This document shows positions 1 through 8,116 of a stretch of 64,000 nucleotides of DNA, one piece after another. Below the pieces are notes generated by a model. It was not told the origin of the DNA. It worked only from the letters and a program-made list of their open reading frames with translations, and did not search any database. Where the stretch lies: assembly GCA_011524905.1 (NCBI GenBank), contig WTJI01000048.1, positions 1 through 64,000 on the forward strand. Reading direction: 5' to 3'. Position 1 is the stretch's first letter. Every line of letters begins with the position of its first letter. Origin of the DNA: Flavobacteriales bacterium. Lineage in GTDB: Bacteria > Bacteroidota > Bacteroidia > Flavobacteriales > Flavobacteriaceae. A program made the position numbers and the translations under genes.

Positions 1-399
1 ACCCAAGGCGAGCATGTAAAAGCCGAGGCTTTTTTATCGGTTTGTCAACAAATGCAAGCCAAATTCCCTAAGGCTAAAAAAATTATCACAACACTACGTG
101 GTTCTATATCTGCCTCGCACAATACTTGGGCGGGCGTTTTGTATGATGGTGAAACAATGTTCAAAAGTAATGAATATCAAATCACACATATTGTTGATCG
201 TGTTGGTGGAGGTGATTCCTTTATGGGGGCTTTGATTTATGGTTTAATCCACTATCCTAATGACGATCAAAGAGCCCTTGACTATGCTGTGGCAGCTTCC
301 TGTTTAAAGCATACTATTAAAGGTGACGCCAACTTGGTGACCATTCCAGAAATTGAAAAATTAATGAGTGGCGATGCTTCAGGGCGGGTTGCCAGATAA
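1..399 (+). CDS. kdgK: PfkB-family sugar kinase, probable 2-dehydro-3-deoxygluconokinase (3' part)
   Basis: This is the C-terminal part of a ribokinase-like (PfkB) kinase; the frame is open from base 1 and the start lies outside the window. The PfkB signature is visible as VGGGDSFMGALIYGL at about bases 211-255, with the anion-hole glycines and the catalytic Asp. The gene ends in TAATG, sharing one base with the KDPG aldolase start. That pairing suggests the substrate is 2-keto-3-deoxygluconate, phosphorylated to KDPG for the aldolase, as in uronate/alginate or gluconate degradation. The substrate call is an inference from the neighbour; the family call is secure. Confidence 0.85.
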   Translation, partial: TQGEHVKAEAFLSVCQQMQAKFPKAKKIITTLRGSISASHNTWAGVLYDGETMFKSNEYQITHIVDRVGGGDSFMGALIYGLIHYPNDDQRALDYAVAASCLKHTIKGDANLVTIPEIEKLMSGDASGRVAR

Positions 400-1076
400 T
401 GATTATGGGACAGTATTCACGTATCGAAGTCGTTCAACAAATGGAAACATCGGGGATGGTTCCATTATTTTTTCATTCTGATATAACAACAGCGAAAGCT
501 GTTCTAAAAGCCTGTTACGATGGTGGTGCCCGGCTGATGGAATTTACCAACAGAGGGGATTTTGCCATTGAAGTATTTAAGGTATTGATCCAATATGCTC
601 AAGCTGATCTTCCAGGAATGATCCTTGGTGTTGGTTCCGTTACTGACGCTGCGGCTGCCTCTCAATATATGCTTTACGGTGCTAATTTTGTTGTAACTCC
701 AGTGTTTAGGGAAGATATTGCCATAGTTTGTAACCGAAGAAAAGTCCTTTGGTCTCCTGGCTGTGGTTCACTTTCAGAAATTGCGCGAGCAGAAGAAATG
801 GGATGTGAACTGGTCAAGCTCTTTCCAGGAAGTATTTATGGGCCAGAATTTGTTAAAGCGATTAAAGGTCCGCAACCCTGGACTTCAATTATGCCTACTG
901 GTGGGGTTTCTATGGAAGAATCCAACCTTAGGGGATGGTTTGAAGCCGGTGTGACTTGCGTAGGGATGGGCTCAAAATTGATTAGTAAAGAATTACTAGT
1001 AAACAAAGATTATAATCAATTGACCCACAACGTTAACAAAACATTACAACTCATTAAAAAAATAAGAAATGTGTAA
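399..1076 (+). CDS. eda: KDPG/KHG aldolase (bifunctional 4-hydroxy-2-oxoglutarate / 2-dehydro-3-deoxyphosphogluconate aldolase)
   Basis: This class I aldolase splits 2-keto-3-deoxy-6-phosphogluconate into pyruvate and glyceraldehyde-3-phosphate. The 225-residue length fits the family. Visible signatures are MEFTNRG, holding the conserved catalytic Glu of the TIM barrel, SPGCGSLSEI, and VKLFPGS, holding the Schiff-base Lys. The first ATG (399) overlaps the kinase stop by one base; a second in-frame ATG follows at 405 and could also be used. The kinase and aldolase form the last two steps of the 2-keto-3-deoxygluconate route. A terminator follows at 1126. Confidence 0.93.
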   Translation: MIMGQYSRIEVVQQMETSGMVPLFFHSDITTAKAVLKACYDGGARLMEFTNRGDFAIEVFKVLIQYAQADLPGMILGVGSVTDAAAASQYMLYGANFVVTPVFREDIAIVCNRRKVLWSPGCGSLSEIARAEEMGCELVKLFPGSIYGPEFVKAIKGPQPWTSIMPTGGVSMEESNLRGWFEAGVTCVGMGSKLISKELLVNKDYNQLTHNVNKTLQLIKKIRNV

Positions 1077-1125
1077 AGAAAATTAAAGTTCATTTTAGCA
1101 AACTATCCTCTTTATATTTTTTCTA

Positions 1126-1153
1126 AAACCCCGAGATAATCGGGGGTTTTTTT
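1126..1153 (+). terminator. Rho-independent terminator after the kinase-aldolase operon
   Basis: The arms AAAACCCCGA and TCGGGGGTTTT around a GATAA loop form a GC-rich hairpin followed directly by a T run. One extra G leaves a small bulge or mismatch. It lies 50 bases after the aldolase stop. Confidence 0.85.
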
Positions 1154-1228
1154 ATACACGTTACGCTAGTAACTAAATATTTCACTGTTTTTTGTAATTT
1201 GGAGGTAATAACCATAAACCTCTAATTC

Positions 1229-1960
1229 ATGAGACAACTTTTCAATTATCTTTTTTGTATGCTTTTCTGTGTGACGGCTTTTGCACAGGTAGCTATTTTT
1301 CATCCTGTAAAAATTCATCCAGACGATGTTGAAAATCTAATTCAGCTGGAAAAAAAATTTAGTAAGAAAATGGCCCAAGATGCAGTTGCTAAAGGCGACT
1401 TAGTCTGGTGGGGATTTTTGCAAACTTTCAATGCCACTGCAGATGATTACAATTTTATGTTTGTCAATGTTTACAAAGATATCGATGCTGCGGTGTCTCC
1501 AAAAGCCAATTGGTGGAACAATGCCAAGCAAGTGATAGGTGTAGAACCCTCAGTATTAATGGATGCTTGGGTAGAAGATGCAATTTTTGATCGACGCTAT
1601 TTTTATCAAATCAGACAGCAAATCAATTCAGACCAGCAAGGTAAATTTCTGATCTTCAACTTTGGAACCCCTGCTAGCATCGACCGTGTTTTGGCAAGCA
1701 ACGAAAAACATATCATTCCCGCTTTTAAAAAGAATCTAAAAAAGTCAGGAATGACGGGTTGGGGTGCTGCGACAAAAATTACACCACAAGGGGCTGATTA
1801 TTCAACGTTTATGACCTATGATGCGTTTGATTCGATGGCCAATTTGATGAAGCATCTCAGCGGCGACGGCGCTGCTATTAAAGGTATTGATCTATCCAAA
1901 ATTGAACCCTTGACTTTTGAAGCTAGGTATGTCTTTGAAGTTCTTGCGTCAACGGATTGA
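1229..1960 (+). CDS. Secreted protein of unknown function with an apparent internal duplication
   Basis: I do not recognise this 243-residue protein. It begins with a signal peptide (about residues 1-19, ending AFAQ), so it should reach the periplasm or beyond. The mature part seems to contain two similar halves: each has a helix starting near a Glu-Lys pair, then a strand with a GW/WWG-type turn (DLVWWGFLQ; GMTGWGAAT), then an aromatic strand with an acidic turn (NVYKDIDAA; TYDAFDSMA). This resembles a duplicated ferredoxin-like alpha-beta barrel fold, but that is only an inference. It is a single-gene unit bracketed by terminators on both sides. Confidence 0.75.
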   Translation: MRQLFNYLFCMLFCVTAFAQVAIFHPVKIHPDDVENLIQLEKKFSKKMAQDAVAKGDLVWWGFLQTFNATADDYNFMFVNVYKDIDAAVSPKANWWNNAKQVIGVEPSVLMDAWVEDAIFDRRYFYQIRQQINSDQQGKFLIFNFGTPASIDRVLASNEKHIIPAFKKNLKKSGMTGWGAATKITPQGADYSTFMTYDAFDSMANLMKHLSGDGAAIKGIDLSKIEPLTFEARYVFEVLASTD

Positions 1961-1983
1961 GCTTGCTTAATGTTATAAAAATT

Positions 1984-2012
1984 AAACCCTCCCGATTTTG
2001 GAGGGTTTTTTT
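1984..2012 (+). terminator. Rho-independent terminator after the 1229-1960 gene
   Basis: A perfect 9-bp stem, AAACCCTCC paired with GGAGGGTTT, has a 7-base loop and runs into seven T residues. It sits 23 bases after the stop. The opposing gene ends at 2033, so the hairpin may serve both strands. Confidence 0.9.
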
Positions 2013-2032
2013 GTTCTACCGAGATTTTATTG

Positions 2033-3334
2033 CTATTTACTTTTTATAAATACCTCACGAGCTCTTTGATCTTCTTTACTTTTTCTGACTTCAATCAATG
2101 CCTCGATTCGAGTTTCTGCTTTTATTTTTTGATTGAGTAAAAGAATCAATTTGCGGGTTTTTACTTTGATGGTTTCAAAGTTTAGGTTTTTATCAAAATA
2201 AGTTCCAATGGTTTTAAATGATACAGCATTAGGGTATTCTTTAAGAAGGTCGTCTATAAGCTGGATTTCATTTTTGGAAAGAATTTGAATTTTTTGATTT
2301 CTGAAATGAATCAAAACAGATCGATTGTTGCGTTTACTTTGCCGGAACAAATAATAGATCAATAGGATTACCGCAAGAAAAAGTACTAGAAATAAAACTT
2401 GTACGGCAAGGGATTTGTCTTTAACTAGAATATTTCCCGATTGTAATTTTTTGGAAAACAAATATTCTTGTTTTACTCGAATTAGTTCGAGGGTGTTTCC
2501 ATTGCTCTGAGAAAGAATGAAGTAGGTTTTTCCAATTTTTTGCATACCTCTAAGTTTGGATTTGATTGAGGTAATATCTTGAAACTCCTCCCATGTGTTA
2601 TTTTCAAAGTCAATTAACAGCGTGGTGTCAAAAGATGTTCTGGCATAATACTGATTGCCGATGTTGTAAAAATGATTGATTTTATTCTTGAAGGCATCCA
2701 AAAAATCATAGCTGCCAAGCTGTTTCCATTGTCTGGTTACAAAGGAAAACCCCCATATATCTGGTTTTAAGATATTATTGGTTTGAGTTCCATAGTCAGC
2801 CTCCCCATAGAGTCCGGCAATAAGGAGTTGATCTTTGGTTATTGCAAAAAACTCTGGTGCCGCATTCGGCGGCTTAATTTTGTTATTGGAACTATAAGGG
2901 TAGTATTCCCAAGTGTTTAGGTTAGAATCATAAAAAATGAGATCATTTTTGTGAGAGAAATTACCATAGCCGCCAAATTGATATATTGTATCCTGACGGA
3001 TAAAAGAAGCTGATTGGAAAAAAGACTGCTCCATATTGGGTTTGTCTACAATTTTTTCAAACTGATACTCATGATTCATCTTGAAAAGGGTTCCCCCCCC
3101 TGCAATTTGAAAAATAGAATCCTCTATTATTCGTAGATCTTTTTTTTCAAAGCGATCTGTTTGATGCTTCTTAATTTCACCTTTTGTTAAAATATATACA
3201 CTGTCGTCAACAAAAAAATGAATCTCATTTGATATTCGATGAAAATCATAGTTATTATAATCGGAAACGGATAGAATAATCTCCTGTCCAAAGCCTATGA
3301 ATGGCAAGCAAAATAGGAAAATGCGTAATCTCAA
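2033..3334 (-). CDS. Membrane-spanning kelch-propeller protein with cytoplasmic, possibly DNA-binding, tail
   Basis: The 433 residues read as a signal peptide (1-16, ending GFGQ), an extracytoplasmic region of about 290 residues with kelch-like beta-propeller features (for example IYQFGGYGN), one strongly hydrophobic segment at about 308-330 followed by RQSKRNNR, and a cytoplasmic tail. The tail (about 343-405) contains LSKNEIQLIDDLL and FETIKVKTRKLI, which look like the helices of a winged-helix or LuxR-like domain. I infer a one-component transmembrane regulator sensing something outside the membrane; no family match was tested. It is divergent from the DUF1800 operon across 83 bases. The reading frame opens with TTG and no ATG fits, so the start is uncertain. 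Confidence 0.75.
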   Translation of the reverse strand: MRLRIFLFCLPFIGFGQEIILSVSDYNNYDFHRISNEIHFFVDDSVYILTKGEIKKHQTDRFEKKDLRIIEDSIFQIAGGGTLFKMNHEYQFEKIVDKPNMEQSFFQSASFIRQDTIYQFGGYGNFSHKNDLIFYDSNLNTWEYYPYSSNNKIKPPNAAPEFFAITKDQLLIAGLYGEADYGTQTNNILKPDIWGFSFVTRQWKQLGSYDFLDAFKNKINHFYNIGNQYYARTSFDTTLLIDFENNTWEEFQDITSIKSKLRGMQKIGKTYFILSQSNGNTLELIRVKQEYLFSKKLQSGNILVKDKSLAVQVLFLVLFLAVILLIYYLFRQSKRNNRSVLIHFRNQKIQILSKNEIQLIDDLLKEYPNAVSFKTIGTYFDKNLNFETIKVKTRKLILLLNQKIKAETRIEALIEVRKSKEDQRAREVFIKSK

Positions 3335-3403
3335 AATAGGAAGTGTTTTGGGTAATATACTAATTATGTAGTGTAATTTATATCTTACTGCGTAAATTTA
3401 AAT
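3331..3403. promoter_or_regulatory. Putative shared control element, copy A (kelch / DUF1800 divergent promoter)
   Basis: This AT-rich interval holds, in order on the plus strand: TCAAAATAGGA, 8 bases, GGGTAAT (3350-3356), 3 bases, CTAATT, 26 bases, GTAAATTTAAAT (3392-3403). The same blocks recur in the same order and nearly the same spacing at 8668-8741, upstream of the Rieske gene. It occupies the whole gap between the divergent kelch and DUF1800 genes, so it probably carries promoters and an operator. No exact TAnnTTTG is present here. Confidence 0.5.
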
Positions 3404-3417
3404 CAAGAATTTAAGTG

Positions 3418-5256
3418 ATGAAGAACCAAAACTTGCAACTCGATTTGGTCAAAATGTTCTATGATCAAGAAATCGATCATAAAACGCTTGAAATTGCTCT
3501 TGATCAAAGACAGAAAACGGCTAAACAAATTACAAATTTGAGTTTGGCACCCTACCAAGGCGATTTTGATGAATCAGCTCAAAAGCACTTGCTTAATCGC
3601 GTATTGGTTGGTTACAGCAAAAAGCACCTAGACGATATAGCAGGCTTATCGCTTTCTGAATCTCTAGACCTCATCTTCACAGCAGAGGAGTTACAGGAGC
3701 CGGTGAATTTGTATTATTGGAAAATGAACGCTTCCCAATACCAGGAGCGTTACGAATCTGAAGATGTTGGACCCAATGAACCTTTCATCAATAGAACCTA
3801 CCGGCCGCTTCGTCCTACTTTTGAGGAACAATTTGGGCAAGAGCGTAATCGTTCTGTGAAGTCTATCGTCTACGATGGCATGTATCGCCAGCAAACCTCC
3901 ATTCATTGGAAGCTATTTTTATTTCTACATAATTTGGTGCCTACACGCGCCTTTGACACCATAGGGCACAAAGGGGGGTACAACTACATTAAGCTCTTAT
4001 TTGATTCTTGTTTTGGGAACTATAAAGACTTTATCTATAATATCACATTAGATGGGTCAATGTTAATTTTTCTAAATCTGGCCTTAAGTCAAAAAGATAC
4101 ACCAGATGAAAATTATGCTAGAGAGGTGCAAGAGCTTTTTACTGTTGGCAAGCGACCTTTTGCCCAGTTTACTGAGGATGATGTTCGTGAAATCGCACGT
4201 GCTCTAGTAGGCTGGAACTATGACTATGACAGCATTGTATATAAAGCTGGCCACGAAAATATTCCTATGTTCCAAGAGTGGAACCACGATACAGGTGATA
4301 AGTTTTTCTCTAGTTTTTACAACAACAAAGTGATTCGTGGAAAAGAAGGACCTGAGGGGGCCGAAGAGCTACAAGAAGTCATCGACATGCTTTTTGAAAC
4401 TGATGAGAGTGCCATTTATATTGCTCGAAGACTGTATCAATTTTTTGTGTACCCTGTTACTACAGCTGAAATAGAAGAACAGATCATCAAACCACTATCA
4501 GTTCTTTTTAAAGACAATAATTATTCACTTATAGTTCCATTAAAAGTATTGTTGCAGAGCGAACATTTTTATGATGTTCACTTACGACATTCACAAATCA
4601 AATCCCCAATTGAGTTTCTCAATGGTATATTTAAGTCCCTAGACTTTTTATCGGGTTTTCCACAATATTGGGATGGAAGTAACGAATGGCTGGGTAATTT
4701 TGAGCCCGATTTTTTCACTGACCAAGAGAAAGACCTTTCTTGGTACAAATACCGTTATACCAACGAGATGAGTTGGCGTTCCTCCAACATGGGAATGGAT
4801 ATACTCAATCCTCCCAGTGTATCGGGTTGGCCTGCCTATTACCAAGAACCAGTTTATGACTTGTTTTGGATTAATTCTTCGACAATAAAAGCACGAAACG
4901 ACATTCAAGGGGTAATCAAATGGGGGATGTGGCTCAATATTGAAAGAGATCCTAATCAGTATACCAACCTACGATATGATTTTCACGCCTTTTTAAATTC
5001 ATTTTCAAACCCGAAAAATATTTCATTATTCATTGATGAATTATTGGCGCGTTTTGTCACTTTGTCCGTACCAACAATTACAAAAACACGCATACGAAAC
5101 GCTTTGATTAACGACATAGACGCCATGCATTGGGAAGAACTTGCCACAAAAATATTGGATCAGAATGCAGAACCTTGGGAGTATAATAATCTTCACTATC
5201 GGGTTTCAGATGCTATTGCCAGTATCATAATTTTAGGAGAATTTCAATTGCAATAA
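3418..5256 (+). CDS. DUF1800 domain-containing protein
   Basis: DUF1800 proteins are large, mostly helical proteins of unknown activity that are often encoded beside DUF1501 proteins, as here (2 bases between genes). Family features include QKHLLNRVLVGYS near the start, the REVQELFTVGK and FTEDDVREIARALVGW region in the middle, and ILNPPSVSGWPAYY towards the end. The protein is 612 residues if the ATG at 3418 is used; a GTG lies one codon earlier. Unusually, no signal peptide is visible, whereas its partner has a twin-arginine-type leader. It may therefore stay in the cytoplasm or be exported together with the partner. Confidence 0.88.
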   Translation: MKNQNLQLDLVKMFYDQEIDHKTLEIALDQRQKTAKQITNLSLAPYQGDFDESAQKHLLNRVLVGYSKKHLDDIAGLSLSESLDLIFTAEELQEPVNLYYWKMNASQYQERYESEDVGPNEPFINRTYRPLRPTFEEQFGQERNRSVKSIVYDGMYRQQTSIHWKLFLFLHNLVPTRAFDTIGHKGGYNYIKLLFDSCFGNYKDFIYNITLDGSMLIFLNLALSQKDTPDENYAREVQELFTVGKRPFAQFTEDDVREIARALVGWNYDYDSIVYKAGHENIPMFQEWNHDTGDKFFSSFYNNKVIRGKEGPEGAEELQEVIDMLFETDESAIYIARRLYQFFVYPVTTAEIEEQIIKPLSVLFKDNNYSLIVPLKVLLQSEHFYDVHLRHSQIKSPIEFLNGIFKSLDFLSGFPQYWDGSNEWLGNFEPDFFTDQEKDLSWYKYRYTNEMSWRSSNMGMDILNPPSVSGWPAYYQEPVYDLFWINSSTIKARNDIQGVIKWGMWLNIERDPNQYTNLRYDFHAFLNSFSNPKNISLFIDELLARFVTLSVPTITKTRIRNALINDIDAMHWEELATKILDQNAEPWEYNNLHYRVSDAIASIIILGEFQLQ

Positions 5257-5258
5257 GA

Positions 5259-7355
5259 ATGAAGAGAAGAGATTTTTTACACAATTTAAGTCATGCTACG
5301 GCAGCTGGATTGATGCTGCCAGCCTTTGCCAGAACGATGAACCTTAGCGATTCTAATTCTTATTTAGCACAAACTTATTCTAGAGGAAAAATATTGGTTC
5401 TGATAAAACTCAATGGTGGCAATGATGGCTTGAATACAGTCATTCCACTAGATCAATTAAGTCCTCTGAGCTCAGCGAGGCCTCATGTTATTCTTCCTGA
5501 AAATAAGATTTTAAATCTCAATTCAAATGATTTGGGATTGCACCCCGAATTGACTGCTTTTCAAAACCTGTTTAATGAAGATCGTTTGAAAATCATTCAA
5601 AATGTAGGATATGATGTGCCTGATTTTTCACATTTCCGTTCTATGGATATTTGGGAGTCAGCATCGGATTACAATCAATTTATTACTTCGGGCTGGATGG
5701 GGCGCTATATCGAAAATCAACACCCCAACTATCCTGAAAGCTATCCCAACACAAATTATCCACATCCTTTATCTATCGAATTGGGCTCTCCTTCTTTGTT
5801 GTTAACCGGAAAAAAAGCATTCACGAGTTTTGTGGCTCGAGATCCTGAAAATTTTCAAGAAATCATCAATGAATTTGACAACAATTATGATACATCCTCC
5901 TATGCCGGCACCAAATTGGATTATATTCAGTTGGTAGGCAAACAGTCAAATATATACGGTGAGATTTTAAGGGATGTATACAATAATGGTCAAGCAGCCA
6001 ATGCTTTTAACAATTCAGATTTTAGTCAGCAACTGGAAATCGTCACCAAGCTGATCAGTGGCGGACTCAATACTCGGATTTATATGGTAGAACTGGGCGG
6101 TTTTGATACTCATGATACACAAGTAGATATAAATGATCATACGCTAGGTAACCACTCGGTTTTACTCAAGCAACTTAACGACGGAATTGCAGCATTTATG
6201 GCTAATATGGATGCTATTGGACGCAGTGACGACGTTTTGATGATGTCCTATTCCGAATTTGGAAGAACCATAGTGTCTAATGGGTCACGGGGGACAGATC
6301 ATGGTACTGCTGCGCCCTTATTCGTTATTGGTAATAAAGTGGATCCAAGTATTCTTGGGGATAACCCTGTCATACCAGCCAATGCCGAATGGCAAGATAA
6401 TTTGGCTACTGAATTTGATTTTCGTCAGGTTTATTCATCGGTCATGAACCAGTGGCTGACCATAAACCCGACCACAGAAGAAGATGTATTGTTTAGAAAA
6501 TTCGATCAATTACAGATAATCCAACCAAAATATATAGATACTGATGGTGACGGAGTAAGTGATGATCGTGATCAATGTAACAGTACTCCTGCTGGTTCTT
6601 TAGTTGATATAAACGGTTGCGCAATATTTTCTTTATCGCCCTCAAACTATACGATTCAATCCAATGGTGTGTCATGTCCTGGAAACAACAATGGTCGAAT
6701 TACTATCGGTGTGAGTCGAACAGATTTAGTCTACCAATTGAACATTGCTGAGATTAATGCAGACTATACCCTCGGCAGTGCCAACGAACACAGCGTTCAA
6801 ATTGACGACCTAGCTATCGGAGAGTATACTTTGGTGTTTACAGTAGATGGGGAAGATACCTACAATCAAATATTCAAGGTAGGAATACAAGAACCCGAAA
6901 CCTTTACGGCTAAAACCCACTTAAATAGAGGGACTAAAACCTTATCAGTTACAGCAGACGGATCGTCTATTTTTTATGCTATTGTCAATGGTGAGCAGCA
7001 GGAGTTTCGACAGCCCCATTTTTCTTTAATGCTAAAACCAGGTCGCAATAGTATCCAGATTAGCACTCCACAACCTTGTCAGGGCACTCATTATCAGGAG
7101 GTCTTTTTGTCGGAAAAAGTACAATTCTATCCCAATCCTGTTGAAACGGAATTAAATTTAATAATTCCAGGGACTGATACTGATGTTCAGATTGGTATTT
7201 ACAATCGTGCTGGGGTACTAGTCGAAAAAATGACCCGAACCATTCCCAGTTCTCGAGTTGTACAATTGGATGCCCAAAAACTTCGTTCGGACATCTACAT
7301 AATAAAACTAAATGGAGTAACCGTAGAAACCTCCATCAAAATACAGAAAAAATGA
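5259..7355 (+). CDS. DUF1501 protein with Tat-type leader, calcium-binding repeat and T9SS type A sorting domain
   Basis: DUF1501 is related to the sulfatase/alkaline phosphatase fold; its reaction is not established. The protein (698 residues) starts MKRRDFLHNL, a twin-arginine-type motif, followed by a short hydrophobic stretch. The DUF1501 domain spans about 40-420 (KLNGGNDGLNTVIPL, ELGGFDTHD, YSEFGRT, GTDHGTAAP). At about 427-450 comes a thrombospondin type 3-like repeat (DTDGDGVSDDRDQC), then Ig-like material, and at about 621-698 a type A sorting domain (VQFYPNPVETELNL to the end). It should cross the inner membrane by Tat and be exposed on the cell surface by T9SS. It overlaps the following lipoprotein gene by 4 bases. 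Confidence 0.9.
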   Translation: MKRRDFLHNLSHATAAGLMLPAFARTMNLSDSNSYLAQTYSRGKILVLIKLNGGNDGLNTVIPLDQLSPLSSARPHVILPENKILNLNSNDLGLHPELTAFQNLFNEDRLKIIQNVGYDVPDFSHFRSMDIWESASDYNQFITSGWMGRYIENQHPNYPESYPNTNYPHPLSIELGSPSLLLTGKKAFTSFVARDPENFQEIINEFDNNYDTSSYAGTKLDYIQLVGKQSNIYGEILRDVYNNGQAANAFNNSDFSQQLEIVTKLISGGLNTRIYMVELGGFDTHDTQVDINDHTLGNHSVLLKQLNDGIAAFMANMDAIGRSDDVLMMSYSEFGRTIVSNGSRGTDHGTAAPLFVIGNKVDPSILGDNPVIPANAEWQDNLATEFDFRQVYSSVMNQWLTINPTTEEDVLFRKFDQLQIIQPKYIDTDGDGVSDDRDQCNSTPAGSLVDINGCAIFSLSPSNYTIQSNGVSCPGNNNGRITIGVSRTDLVYQLNIAEINADYTLGSANEHSVQIDDLAIGEYTLVFTVDGEDTYNQIFKVGIQEPETFTAKTHLNRGTKTLSVTADGSSIFYAIVNGEQQEFRQPHFSLMLKPGRNSIQISTPQPCQGTHYQEVFLSEKVQFYPNPVETELNLIIPGTDTDVQIGIYNRAGVLVEKMTRTIPSSRVVQLDAQKLRSDIYIIKLNGVTVETSIKIQKK

Positions 7356-8116
7356 AGTATTCGTTAACCCTTATCCTATTGATTTTTGGATTGGTTTTGT
7401 CTTGTAGTGCAGAAGATGACGGGAGCAGTAATAATCCAACTCAAGCTTCGTCTTCTCCACAGTCAACCACCCCTGATGTGCCAGATCCTGGAAAACCCGC
7501 TTTGTCAAGTCCAACTGACAACGAAGTTTGCCAAGAAGGAGAGTTGGTAGATGCAGAACGCTCTCGGGTCAATTTTAGTTGGAATGCTGCACCAAACACC
7601 GACAGTTATGATTTAAGGGTAATTAATTTGGGAACCAATGAAATTATTGATATTGGAGGAATAACAACCACTTCAAATGAATTAACACTATTTCATGATG
7701 TTTCATACCGCTGGTATGTTACTGCTAAATCCGACGGTACCGCGGCTACCAACCAATCTGAAGTGTGGCATTTTTACTTGGCAGGTGATGGTCAAGAAAA
7801 TCAAGTACCTTTCAGTGCTGTTCCACTCTATCCTAGCCCTGGAGCAACGGTTGATGCCAGCAGTGGAACCCTAGAGTTGCAATGGGAAGGATCTGATCCC
7901 GATACCCAACAAGCATTGACTTATACTGTTTATCTGGATACACAGTTTGAAAACATACACAACCTGACCCTAGCCGCTAACGAAGACTTTATTAATCTTG
8001 AAGAGGGTCGCTTGGAAGTTGAGGTTTTAAATGAAACCACCTATTTCTGGAGAATAGAAACTTCTGATGGCATAAGCAGTTCTTTTACGCAGGTTTTCTC
8101 ATTCTACGTCAATTAA
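7352..8116 (+). CDS. Lipoprotein with fibronectin III-like domains
   Basis: The 254-residue protein has a lipoprotein signal (hydrophobic stretch then LVLSCSAEDDG, lipidated Cys at about 18) and a Ser/Thr/Pro-rich linker. Two similar domains follow, each with the W....D.D.Y and TYFWRIET / SYRWYVTAK pattern typical of fibronectin type III-like folds (about 70-145 and 150-254). The ATGA overlap with the DUF1501 gene implies translational coupling. I infer a surface or periplasmic binding partner for the DUF1800/DUF1501 pair. Its stop shares the palindrome TTAA with the convergent Rieske gene. Confidence 0.85.
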   Translation: MKYSLTLILLIFGLVLSCSAEDDGSSNNPTQASSSPQSTTPDVPDPGKPALSSPTDNEVCQEGELVDAERSRVNFSWNAAPNTDSYDLRVINLGTNEIIDIGGITTTSNELTLFHDVSYRWYVTAKSDGTAATNQSEVWHFYLAGDGQENQVPFSAVPLYPSPGATVDASSGTLELQWEGSDPDTQQALTYTVYLDTQFENIHNLTLAANEDFINLEEGRLEVEVLNETTYFWRIETSDGISSSFTQVFSFYVN

